From Defluviicoccus sp. (GTDB lineage Bacteria > Pseudomonadota > Alphaproteobacteria > MPNO01), in NCBI GenBank assembly GCA_022823775.1, contig JAJEHI010000068.1, positions 1 through 32,358 of the forward strand: a DNA stretch of 32,358 nt. Reading direction: 5' to 3'. The notes below the pieces were generated by a model. It saw only the letters and a program-made list of their open reading frames with translations, was not told the DNA's origin and searched no databases. This document shows, piece after piece, positions 1 through 7,283 of this stretch. The translations under genes and the position numbers were made by a program. The number at the start of each line of letters is the position of its first letter. The first letter of the stretch is position 1.

Positions 1-71
1 CCGTAGCAGGACAAATAGTCCCAGCGAAGCTGGTCGGCCATGATCCAAAGAACGTTGCGGGCTTCGCCCAT
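1..71 (-). CDS. Sulfatase-family hydrolase, N-terminal fragment
   Basis: Partial gene cut by the left edge. The first 23 codons read leftward from the ATG at 71-69 and give NVLWIMADQLRWDYLSCYG after a four-residue lead (MGEA). The pattern of a hydrophobic strand followed by AD-Q-x-R-x-D and then a CYG step is the usual opening of sulfatases and phosphonate/phosphate monoester hydrolases of the alkaline phosphatase superfamily, where the aspartate binds the catalytic metal. A GGAG lies about 9 nt upstream of the ATG. The formylglycine site and the rest of the protein are outside the window, so the substrate cannot be inferred. It is transcribed away from the toxin-antitoxin block, which ends 168 nt to the right. 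Confidence 0.6.
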   Translation of the reverse strand, partial: MGEARNVLWIMADQLRWDYLSCY

Positions 72-239
72 CGTCGGGTCTCCGAATGAAGGCGGGAAGG
101 TCGTCTCGCGGGCGGGCGGGCTCGCCCGACCCCGGCATGACGGGCCGGAAGATCGCGGATCGGCGGGAGAAGGTCAAACGCGCGCCGGCTCCCGGTGGGG
201 AGAATCGACCGTCGGTGGCCCGGCGGTCGCCCCGGGCCG

Positions 240-593
240 CTAATCCGCCTCCGGCGGAACGGACGGGATGGCGCGCTCGAGCAGAACGATCAACTCCGGC
301 AAGTCCTCGCTTACCGTCTTCCAGACGATATCGAGGTTAACGTCGAAGTAAGCGTGCACGAGCCGATTGCGCATCCCAACGATCCGCTCCCACGGCATCT
401 CCGGCAAACGCCGCCGCGCAGGTTCCGAAACGCGGGTCGCCGCCTCCCCGACGATCTCGATATCCTTGACCAGCGAAAGGACCAGTTGGCGGTCGGCGTC
501 CAGATCGCCACGCGTTCGTCCCCGCGCGAAGGATACCGCTTCGCGCGCGGCCTCCAGCATGTGCCTCAAACGGATCTCATCGTGCTTGGGCAT
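240..593 (-). CDS. hepT: HepT-like toxin (HEPN RNase, DUF86)
   Basis: A 117-residue all-helical HEPN protein of the DUF86/HepT family. The family signature RX4HXY is present as R75-N-R-L-V-H80-A-Y82, the composite RNase active site and the place where the cognate antitoxin attaches AMP. The gene starts at an ATG (593) that overlaps the end of the nucleotidyltransferase gene by 17 nt, with GGAAG just upstream, so the two are almost certainly translationally coupled. In characterised pairs HepT is an RNase toxin neutralised when MntA AMPylates the tyrosine. The antitoxin-first, toxin-second order matches known mntA-hepT operons. The length is normal and the catalytic motif intact, so it is probably functional. 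That it forms one unit with the TIR gene further upstream is inference. Confidence 0.85.
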   Translation of the reverse strand: MPKHDEIRLRHMLEAAREAVSFARGRTRGDLDADRQLVLSLVKDIEIVGEAATRVSEPARRRLPEMPWERIVGMRNRLVHAYFDVNLDIVWKTVSEDLPELIVLLERAIPSVPPEAD

Positions 594-885
594 ACTGGAC
601 TTCCGCCGTGTCGAGGACTTCCTGGCGGAAATAGCGGCTCAAATCCTCGGGGGTGCGCAGGTCCACCTTGCGACCCGAGAACAGCGCCGACAGCTCGATC
701 TCCATTCCCGCGATGCCCAGCAGGCCGGGCGCGCGATCGGGCGCGAACTCGACCAGTACGTCGACATCGCTTTCGGGACCGAAATCGTCCCGCAACGCCG
801 AGCCGAAAATTGCGAGCCGCCGGATGCCGTGCGCCCGGCAGAAAACGGCCAGTTCGGTCTTCGGAACCGACAGTTTGGGGTTCAT
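577..885 (-). CDS. mntA: MntA-like minimal nucleotidyltransferase antitoxin
   Basis: A 102-residue minimal nucleotidyltransferase of the pol-beta fold. The hallmark GSX10DXD is exact: G28-S29, ten residues, then D40-V-D42, followed by a hydrophobic strand (VLVEF). These residues bind ATP and two metal ions. In the MntA/HepT family the enzyme adds AMP to the toxin's RX4HXY tyrosine and so silences it. The ATG (885-883) overlaps the TGA of the TIR-like gene (884-882) in an ATGA junction, and its own end overlaps hepT by 17 nt, so the three genes form one transcript. The Shine-Dalgarno is poor, in keeping with coupling to the upstream gene. Family assignment is confident; AMPylation here is by analogy. 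Confidence 0.85.
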   Translation of the reverse strand: MNPKLSVPKTELAVFCRAHGIRRLAIFGSALRDDFGPESDVDVLVEFAPDRAPGLLGIAGMEIELSALFSGRKVDLRTPEDLSRYFRQEVLDTAEVQYAQAR

Positions 886-1691
886 GTCTCAAACACCCGA
901 TTGGCGTCGACGTGGAATCCGGCGGCCTTCAATTCCCGAACGACCTTCATCTTCCAGCCGCCCGCATCATCCAGGTCGATGTACACGACTCCGTCATAAT
1001 CCGAGGGCGTTTCCACGTCGCCTTTGACAAGGGCAGAGACACGCTGGCGGCCGAGTTTTCCGAGGAAGAAGCCCAGTTCGAAAATGACATTTTGCCTCGC
1101 GCGGGATTTGGGCTCGGGCTTCCCGTCCCTCGGTCCGCCCACATCGTCCGGAGTCAGCAGAACGATGGCGAAACCGACGTCCGCATGGTCCTCGAATTTT
1201 TCGATAATCGTGCGGCCTTTACTCGTTTGCTCGTGCAGGATGACCGGTTCAAGTCCCAGTTTTTCCACGAATCTTGCAACCGTTTCGCGAGCGGCTTCGT
1301 CTCGGCCGTGGATGATGAAAACCCTGTCGGCGCGTGCCTTATTCTCGGCTTCGAACGAGCCAACAGTTGATAGTTCCTCCCCCTCGGTATCGGTGCCGGG
1401 GGATTCCTCATCGTCGTCCCAAAAATTCCTAACGTCATCGAGACACGATTCAACCAGGGAGGCCATCCTGTTCAAATGGTTTCGAAGTCCCTTGGGCGTG
1501 ATGCTGTAACTCGTCGGAATTGCAGAATACTGACGACTGTCTTCACCGAATATGCGAAAAAAGCTGTTATCGACATCCCGAAGCCATTTCTGAATCGTCT
1601 TCGAATAACCGTCCTCCGGGCGCAATTCCGAAGCGTCGTCCACCAGCCTCTGCAACCGTTCAACGGCCTTCGCCTTGCCCACTCGTGCCAT
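882..1691 (-). CDS. TIR-like nucleotide-binding protein (CAP12/PycTIR-type NADase domain)
   Basis: 269 residues. Residues 1-115 are a helical N-terminal region with a strongly acidic linker (about 91-107). Residues about 122-265 match the TIR-like family once annotated as a predicted nucleotide-binding protein (PF10137), the TIR type of CBASS Cap12 and Pycsar effectors. Visible landmarks are the first strand [10 protein letters not shown], the loop [18 protein letters not shown], and [16 protein letters not shown], in which E205 sits where the NADase glutamate of this family lies. Such domains usually cleave NAD+ during abortive anti-phage defence. GGAG lies 8 nt before the ATG, whose A is also the last base of an upstream TGA (TGATG). 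It has no visible cyclic-nucleotide sensor domain; its partner genes are mntA/hepT. Local base composition is visibly less GC-rich than in the flanking genes, suggesting horizontal acquisition. Confidence 0.75.
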   Translation of the reverse strand: MARVGKAKAVERLQRLVDDASELRPEDGYSKTIQKWLRDVDNSFFRIFGEDSRQYSAIPTSYSITPKGLRNHLNRMASLVESCLDDVRNFWDDDEESPGTDTEGEELSTVGSFEAENKARADRVFIIHGRDEAARETVARFVEKLGLEPVILHEQTSKGRTIIEKFEDHADVGFAIVLLTPDDVGGPRDGKPEPKSRARQNVIFELGFFLGKLGRQRVSALVKGDVETPSDYDGVVYIDLDDAGGWKMKVVRELKAAGFHVDANRVFET

Positions 1692-1929
1692 CAGTTCAAC
1701 TCCACGATCTTCAGGCTTTCGACGCCCCGGTCGCCGACCATCTTGACTGCCCCGCTCCTGTGTTCGTCAGCTTTGAACGGCAGCGAGACGGTGCCGCGAC
1801 TCGCAATTTGCCCTCGTGCCCTCCGTCCGCGACACGCTCGATCTCCTCGCCGGGCTGGCCGACCGGCCCAAAGCTCTCCCTGCTCGCGCGCTTTCTCTTG
1901 AGGTCGTCGGTCGGCAGGTCGGCGTTCAT
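1691..1929 (-). pseudogene. Broken reading frame upstream of the TIR gene, possibly a DNA methyltransferase tail
   Basis: Two minus-strand frames join into one plausible C-terminal segment. From 1929 one frame reads MNADLPTDDLKRKR... through GEEIERVADGGHEG; near 1810 it becomes implausible while another frame continues as [33 protein letters not shown] and a TGA at 1693-1691. The second frame is closed upstream by stops near 1961-1966 and has no start, so this looks like a frameshifted, truncated gene. The ending (V-K-x-V-x-D-R-G-x-E-x-L-K-I) reminds me of the tails of adenine-specific methyltransferases or helicases of restriction systems, but I could not verify this. The TGA overlaps the TIR start codon by 1 nt, so the TIR gene was once the next cistron of this gene. 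The rest of the gap up to 2040 holds a 13-nt palindrome (1969-1981) and nothing else I recognise. Confidence 0.4.
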
Positions 1930-2040
1930 CTGCGCCCCGTCCTATCGCTTCGCCGCGCCACTATTACCCCCGGTTACCGGGCCTGCGGTCGGATCGCCGT
2001 CCCGCCGCACGCCTCGGGAACCAATACCAATTGCTATCGT

Positions 2041-3159
2041 TCAGGTCGAGATGTCGCGCCCGTCGAACCCGTGCTCCAGGAGCCGGAGAAAGCTGTCCCG
2101 GTCGATGCCGGCGAGGCCCATCTTGGCCAGCGTCAGCCCTTCCGAGCGGAAGTCGCGCTCCATGATCACCGACGCGAGATGGATGACGTGGTCGATGATC
2201 GGCGTGGGCACGCCCGCGACGCGCCCCAGCTCCGAATAGATCAGGTGGCCGTAGGGCACGTCCTCCAGCAAATAGCGGTGCCGGAGGGTCGTGGGCGCCA
2301 TGATCCATTTGTCGGGCTCGCTCTGGTGGAACGCCTCGTAGGAGAGCCCCGACGCACCGGCCTCGTCGGTCGTGTAGCCCATGCGCCAGAAGAGCTCGAC
2401 GAAGGGCATGGTCTTCGCGTCGAGCGCCTCGGCGACGGCGAGACGCTCTCGATCCACGGCGTCGATCAATCGCCCGACCGAGGGGGTGATGCCGTCATAG
2501 TAGTGCCGGAAGTCTCCGCCCGTCGCCTCGATCCGGCCCGCGTTGCAGAGCACGGCGGGCGGGTGGTGGATGGCGTTGCCGTACGGGAACACCGTCTCCA
2601 GCACGTTGGAGAAGGGCTGCACCGACGGGTAGACGGTCTTCACGACCTCGTAAAGCCGTCTCGTCTCCCGTCCCGGAAACCCGCCGAACACCATGAAATC
2701 CGAGACCCGCGATATCCGGCATTTCGTCGACTCGATGCGGCGGCAGAGATAGGGGAGCGTCGCGGTCTCGCAGAACACCGGGTGCTCGATGCCGTGCTCG
2801 CGAAGGACGTGCGGGATGAGGAGCAGCGTGTGCCCCGGCGAGACGAAGAGCACCTGGTCCTCCGTCAAATGGGGCGCGGCGGCGGAAACCCATTTCTCGT
2901 GCAGATGGGCCGGGCTCACGATCATCACGACCTCCGCGCCGTCCATCGCGGCTTCGGCGTCGCCGGTGATCAGCGGGACCGGCGCGAACCCGTCCCCGAA
3001 CGGGGCGGTGTAGTGGATGCCGCCGATCTCCTGGAGCGGCGCCAGCGCATCGGGGTCCTGGCTGTAGAGGCGGATTTCGAAACCGAGCGTCGTCAGGTGC
3101 GCCGCCGCCGACGTGCCGCCCCCGCCGGCGCCGAAAATCGCGATCCGCTCGACCGTCAT
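2041..3159 (-). CDS. NAD(P)-dependent octopine/nopaline-type dehydrogenase family protein
   Basis: 372 residues from the ATG at 3159, chosen because GGGGAGG lies 6 nt upstream; an in-frame ATG further out (3228) lacks such a site. An N-terminal Rossmann fold opens with IAIFGAGGGGTSAA (G10-x-G12-x-x-G15) and a second strand ending in YSQD. The C-terminal half has the helical octopine-dehydrogenase-type domain, with PYGNAIHHPP followed by NAGRIEATGG, where the conserved His-Pro and Gly-Arg-Ile-Glu elements lie. Family members form or oxidise N-(carboxyalkyl)amino acids (opines) or related 2-hydroxyacids; the substrate cannot be read from sequence. It diverges from the VOC gene across a 207-nt gap in which I see no clear promoter. 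Confidence is good for the family, low for the reaction. Confidence 0.75.
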   Translation of the reverse strand: MTVERIAIFGAGGGGTSAAAHLTTLGFEIRLYSQDPDALAPLQEIGGIHYTAPFGDGFAPVPLITGDAEAAMDGAEVVMIVSPAHLHEKWVSAAAPHLTEDQVLFVSPGHTLLLIPHVLREHGIEHPVFCETATLPYLCRRIESTKCRISRVSDFMVFGGFPGRETRRLYEVVKTVYPSVQPFSNVLETVFPYGNAIHHPPAVLCNAGRIEATGGDFRHYYDGITPSVGRLIDAVDRERLAVAEALDAKTMPFVELFWRMGYTTDEAGASGLSYEAFHQSEPDKWIMAPTTLRHRYLLEDVPYGHLIYSELGRVAGVPTPIIDHVIHLASVIMERDFRSEGLTLAKMGLAGIDRDSFLRLLEHGFDGRDIST

Positions 3160-3366
3160 GCGCTGCCTCCCCGTTGAACGCCCGGGTCCCGGACATCGGA
3201 GTATTCCGTCTGCCTTTCCCCGGTGCAACGGGCCCGGTCATCGGAGGCAATCCGCTTGCCGGCCCGGCGAAGTGGCGGCATGCTCGCCCGATCGAAACGG
3301 CAACGAACGTCCAACCGGGAACCGTCGCCACCGCTGTGTCGCGGGCGGCGAAGAGAGGCCGAAACC

Positions 3367-4599
3367 ATGACACTCCAGGAAACGACCGCACCGCCGCTCG
3401 TGTTCAGCCATTTCGGGTACGACACCGGAGCATACGACCGGGCCGTGGATTTCTGGACCCGGGCGTTCGGTTTCGGTATCAGCGATCATGGCCCGCTGGG
3501 CAAGCAGCGGATCTGCTTCATGACCCGCCGCCCGTTCGAACATCACCAGCTCGTGGCGGTCAGCGGCCGGGATCCGGCCCTTCCGACGACCGTGGCCGAT
3601 CTCGGCTTCAGGGCGCCGAGCCTTGCGGAACTCAAGCGTGTCGCGATGCTGCTGTCAGATGCAACGGGCGTGACGGGCATCACGGCGGTCGACCGCGGCG
3701 TGTCCTGGACGCTCCATTTCACGGATCCGACGGGACTCCCCGTCACCGTCGACGTCGATACCGGCTGGTTCGTGCCGCAGCCGGAGGCCTGGCCGCTCGA
3801 CCTCCGCTCGGACGACGAAACGATCCGAGCGACGACGTTGGACCGTTGCAAGGAACTGGCGGGTTTCCGCAGCCGCGAAGATTGGCGCGCGGAGACCGAG
3901 GCCGCGCTCGCCGCCAGCGGCAAGCTGCAGCTCCAGACGACGCCCTCGGTCGATCCGCCGCCGCCCGATGCCGGCCCGGTTTTCCGCAACGATTTCGACA
4001 CGGGCAGGGGCGAGGCCTTTCCTCGCGTCTCGATGTTCCGCGTCGGCATGCTGGCGACCGATCTCGACGCCCTCGCCTCCTTCTACGAGAGCGAACTGGG
4101 CTATCTCGTGACGGGGCGCGGGCTCCGCCCGGGGATCGGAGACGTGCCCGCAGCGGACGTCGTCTACCTCACGCGCGATCCCGACCAGATCGCCCAGCTC
4201 GTCCTTGTGGCCGGGCGTCCCGCGGAGGTGCCCAGCAGCATCAACCAGGTGACCTTCAGGGTGCCGTCCCTGCCGGCCCTGCGCGATGTCTGCGAGCGGA
4301 TGTACGCCCATCCCGAGGTCGACGATTACCGGCCCGTGGATCACGGGAACTCGTTCTCGCTCTACTGCAACGATCCGGAAGGCAACGTCATCGAGCTCAG
4401 CCGGGAGTCGGAATGGTACACCCCCGCGCCGAGCGCCTGGCCGCTCGATCTGTCGCTGTCCGACGACGACGTGCTGCGCGTGTCGGAGGAGCGCTGCCAT
4501 TCGGTGCCCGGATTCATGATGCGGGCCGATTGGAAGTCGCGCGCCCGTGCGCAACTGCTCGATGCCGGGCGCCTCGAGGCGGAGGAGTTTGGGGGATAG
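3367..4599 (+). CDS. Tandem VOC-domain (glyoxalase/extradiol dioxygenase-like) protein
   Basis: 410 residues. The start at 3367 is chosen because GAGAGG precedes it and the first VOC strand follows directly (LVFSHFGYDT, H15). It contains two vicinal-oxygen-chelate modules. The first (about 10-130) has WTLHFTDPTG then VTVDVD as its closing strands. The second (about 217-350) opens with FRVGMLATDL and ends VDHGNSFSLYCNDPEGNVIEL. A short helical Trp-rich tail (AWPLDL...W) follows each module, an internal duplication. In the second module the metal ligands H and E near the end are visible, but the opening histidine position is not His; in the first module the closing acid looks like Asp. Which module is catalytic is unclear. 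The family includes extradiol dioxygenases and isomerases. It converges on the LLM gene with a hairpin between them. Confidence 0.75.
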   Translation: MTLQETTAPPLVFSHFGYDTGAYDRAVDFWTRAFGFGISDHGPLGKQRICFMTRRPFEHHQLVAVSGRDPALPTTVADLGFRAPSLAELKRVAMLLSDATGVTGITAVDRGVSWTLHFTDPTGLPVTVDVDTGWFVPQPEAWPLDLRSDDETIRATTLDRCKELAGFRSREDWRAETEAALAASGKLQLQTTPSVDPPPPDAGPVFRNDFDTGRGEAFPRVSMFRVGMLATDLDALASFYESELGYLVTGRGLRPGIGDVPAADVVYLTRDPDQIAQLVLVAGRPAEVPSSINQVTFRVPSLPALRDVCERMYAHPEVDDYRPVDHGNSFSLYCNDPEGNVIELSRESEWYTPAPSAWPLDLSLSDDDVLRVSEERCHSVPGFMMRADWKSRARAQLLDAGRLEAEEFGG

Positions 4600-4632
4600 C
4601 GAGCCCGGGCGACGCCGGGCGGACCGCTATCC
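4594..4632. terminator. Hairpin between convergent genes, possible bidirectional terminator
   Basis: An 8-bp perfect outer stem (GGATAGCG at 4594-4601 with CGCTATCC at 4625-4632) encloses a 6-bp inner stem (GCCCGG/CCGGGC, loop GCGACG). The stop codons of the two convergent genes (TAG at 4597-4599 on plus, TAG at 4627-4629 on minus) lie symmetrically in the two arms. There is no T-run on either side, so intrinsic termination would be weak. Confidence 0.45.
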
Positions 4633-5613
4633 GGCCGAGAATTCCCGCAACACGTCGAACGCGAGCGCCCGACCCTCGGGCGAGCCGCTGATCTGGATGA
4701 CGGGTTCCGTGACGCCGGTATCGAGATAGGCGGCAAGCCGGTCCCGGCAATTCCGCACCGTTCCGCCGACCGCGAACGCGTCCACCGCATCGTCCGGGAC
4801 GAGGCTCTTCGCCGTTTCCATGTCCCGCTTCGCGACGGCGGCGATTATCGCCTCATGGTCGATGGGGAGCCCGGACGAGCGGATATTTTCCGCCATCGCG
4901 CGGTTGCGGAAGAGAAAGGCGAGCCGCCCGCGCAGGAAATCGACCGCCTCGCGCCCGTCGGCGGAGACCGAGAAATAGAGAAACACCGCGTTCCGAACCT
5001 CCGCCGGGTCGCGGCCGGCCGCCCGCGCGCCGTCGCCGATCCGCTCCAGGCTGTATCTGACATGCTCAACGGTCAGCCCGCCGGACAGCACCACCCCGTC
5101 CGCGATCCGCCCGGTGAGCCGCAGCATCTGCGGTCCGGTCGCCGCGATGTATATCGGGATGGGATGGGACGGGGAAAACGACATGCGGGCGCCGGAAAGC
5201 CGAAAGAACTCACCGTCATAGATCGCCGCATCGCCGGTCCAGAGCGCGCGCAGGCATTCGGCGAATTCCCGCACCGCGCGAATCGGCTTGACCGGCTCCA
5301 CCCCGGATTCGTCGAGAAACATCGGGTTGCCCACCCCGATCGCGACGCCCACCCGGCCGGGCGCGACATCCGCCAGCGTCGCGAGCGACATCGCCGTCGG
5401 CGTCGGATGCCAGAGATAGGGGCTGACCGCGGTCGGGATCACCGTCGCGGTCCGGGTCGACATCGCATAGGCCATGCAGGCCACGACGGCCTCGCGGTAG
5501 CCCATATGCTCCGCCATCCAGATCCGGTCCGCGCCCGCTTCTTCCGCCTTGCGGACGACTTCGAGCGAGTCGGAGAGATGGTCGAATCCGTCGAAGCGAA
5601 TCCCGAGTCCCAT
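4627..5613 (-). CDS. LLM-class flavin-dependent oxidoreductase
   Basis: 328 residues, a bacterial-luciferase-like TIM-barrel protein of normal length. Recognisable points are the opening LGIRFDGFDHLSDSLEVVRKAEEAGADRIWMAEHMG, ATVIPTAVSPYLWHPTPTAMS, GRVGVAIGVGNP, the region around GPQMLRLTGRIADGVVL, and the closing VTEPVIQIS strand. These proteins use FMNH2 (F420 in some lineages) to oxidise or cleave small organics such as aldehydes, sulfonates or heterocycles; the substrate is not evident. GGAAGG lies about 8 nt before the ATG. It follows the FAD monooxygenase gene by 29 nt on the same strand and is probably the last gene of a three-gene operon (acyl-CoA dehydrogenase, FAD monooxygenase, LLM). 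Confidence 0.85.
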   Translation of the reverse strand: MGLGIRFDGFDHLSDSLEVVRKAEEAGADRIWMAEHMGYREAVVACMAYAMSTRTATVIPTAVSPYLWHPTPTAMSLATLADVAPGRVGVAIGVGNPMFLDESGVEPVKPIRAVREFAECLRALWTGDAAIYDGEFFRLSGARMSFSPSHPIPIYIAATGPQMLRLTGRIADGVVLSGGLTVEHVRYSLERIGDGARAAGRDPAEVRNAVFLYFSVSADGREAVDFLRGRLAFLFRNRAMAENIRSSGLPIDHEAIIAAVAKRDMETAKSLVPDDAVDAFAVGGTVRNCRDRLAAYLDTGVTEPVIQISGSPEGRALAFDVLREFSAG

Positions 5614-5642
5614 GATCGGCCTTCCGCCTTTCCCGCCTGGAA

Positions 5643-7220
5643 TTACCCCTGGCCCGCCCCCCTGACCCGGTCGATCAGCGCGGCCGGATCGTCAGGCGGC
5701 GTATCGCTCCGCCACGCGACATGGCCGTCGGGGCGAACCAGAACCAGGCGCTTGCCATAGATTTCAGCCGCCTCCGGACAGTCGATGTCGACAGCCTCCA
5801 GGGGAACGCCCGCCGCGGCCGCGGCCGCAACGACGGGCGCAATGTCGGGCGGCCCGGCACCGAAGCGGACCAGCACGAAACCGCCGCCGAACAGGTCCAG
5901 CATCGACCGCCCTTCCGCGATCCAGCAATGGGGCGCGCGGGTCCCCGGCCGCGCCGAGGGAAGCAACTCGTCCGCGCCTTTCGGAGGCGGGGTTCGGTCG
6001 GATACGCAGATCGGCGAACCTTCGTAGCAGAATTGCGCCCGGTACTGTTCAGGCAGGGTAAGCGCGAGCAGAATCCCGGGATCGGCCTCGAATGCCCGGC
6101 GGAACGCCTTCGGACCGGGTAGCGCGGCGAGGGCATTGAAAGTCCGGGTCGAGAGCTCGACGATGCGCTCGGCGATCGGCTTCGACTCGGTTTCGTAGGA
6201 GTCGAGGAGCCCGCTGCCGCCCCACCCGTCGAGAACGGCGGCAAGCTTCCAGGCGAGGTTGACGGCCTCGCACACGCCGATATGCATTCCGGCGCCGCCG
6301 GTGGGCGATGCCTCATGCGCCGTGTCGCCCGCGATCAGCACCCGCCCGCGGCGAAAGGACCGCGCGACGAAATCCCGCCGTTCCCAAGGGGATACGTCGA
6401 TGATCTGGTAGTCGAAATCGCGGCCCGCGAGCTTCCGGAGATAGAGGCGGCCGGTGAGGTCGGGCGCGGGATCGTGGAAGACCGACAGCCGCCACAGCTC
6501 CTTACCGTCGATCCCGATGGCCTCGCCCCAGCACCCGTCCTCGTCGAAACAGCGGAAGAAACGGGCCCATCCCTTGTCGTGCAGCTCCATGAATTGGGGC
6601 GAGCGGAAGAAGACGTTGACGCTGCTCGCGATGGTCCCCTGCCCGTCGAGTGGAATGCCGAGCTCGCGCCGGACGGTGCCGCCGGCGCCGTCGCAGCCGA
6701 CGAGATACCGGGCGGACACCGTCCACGGCTCGCCCGAGCGGGTGTCGACGAGATGCGCGCGGACGCCCGTCTCGTCCTGTTCGAAAGTTTCGAGACGGGT
6801 GCCGTATTCGAGCGTCACGCCGTCCACCGACCGGGCCTTCTCGGCAAGCAGCGGATCGAAATAGATCTGGGGGCACGTGGCGGACCCTTCCGGCGAATAG
6901 TCGATCCGTCCCTCCCGGTCGCGGTAGGACGGAATTTCGAGCCGCGCCAGCTCCCGGCCGGTCATCGATTCGACGTAGACGAAATCCGAGGGATGCGTGC
7001 TCGACCACGCCGCGCCGCGCACCTTCTCCGCGATCCCCCAGCGCCGGCAGAACTCCATGTTGCGGCTGCTGACGCCGCTCATCCGCGGCACCCGGGGATG
7101 GCCCTCGTGCTGCTCCACGAGGATGCAGGCGATCCCTCTCAGCCCGAGTTCGATCGCGAGCGCGAGGCCGACCGGTCCGGCCCCGACGATGGCGACCTGA
7201 GTTTCGGCGTTCCTCGTCAC
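5643..7220 (-). CDS. FAD-dependent aromatic-ring-type monooxygenase (PheA/TfdB/MhpA-like)
   Basis: 525 residues from a GTG at 7220, preceded by GGAGG 12 nt upstream; a TTG at 7247 would add nine residues but has no ribosome site. All three class A flavoprotein hydroxylase fingerprints are visible: the N-terminal GAGPVGLALA (GxGxxG), the DG motif in ARYLVGCDGAGG, and the GD motif in RVLIAGDTAHEASPTGGAGM followed by NLAWKL. The C-terminal thioredoxin-like domain typical of the phenol-hydroxylase branch is suggested by FVLVRFG and later VLVRPDGHVAWR. These enzymes insert oxygen into phenolic or related substrates with NAD(P)H. It sits between the acyl-CoA dehydrogenase (63 nt upstream) and the LLM gene, suggesting an oxygenative entry step into CoA-ester degradation. 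The exact substrate is unknown. Confidence 0.85.
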   Translation of the reverse strand: MTRNAETQVAIVGAGPVGLALAIELGLRGIACILVEQHEGHPRVPRMSGVSSRNMEFCRRWGIAEKVRGAAWSSTHPSDFVYVESMTGRELARLEIPSYRDREGRIDYSPEGSATCPQIYFDPLLAEKARSVDGVTLEYGTRLETFEQDETGVRAHLVDTRSGEPWTVSARYLVGCDGAGGTVRRELGIPLDGQGTIASSVNVFFRSPQFMELHDKGWARFFRCFDEDGCWGEAIGIDGKELWRLSVFHDPAPDLTGRLYLRKLAGRDFDYQIIDVSPWERRDFVARSFRRGRVLIAGDTAHEASPTGGAGMHIGVCEAVNLAWKLAAVLDGWGGSGLLDSYETESKPIAERIVELSTRTFNALAALPGPKAFRRAFEADPGILLALTLPEQYRAQFCYEGSPICVSDRTPPPKGADELLPSARPGTRAPHCWIAEGRSMLDLFGGGFVLVRFGAGPPDIAPVVAAAAAAGVPLEAVDIDCPEAAEIYGKRLVLVRPDGHVAWRSDTPPDDPAALIDRVRGAGQG

Positions 7221-7283
7221 CTGCGCGTTCGGCCTCCGGACGGGCAAGGGCGAAAACCGGCCCGGAAACGCCGGCGGTCCCGA

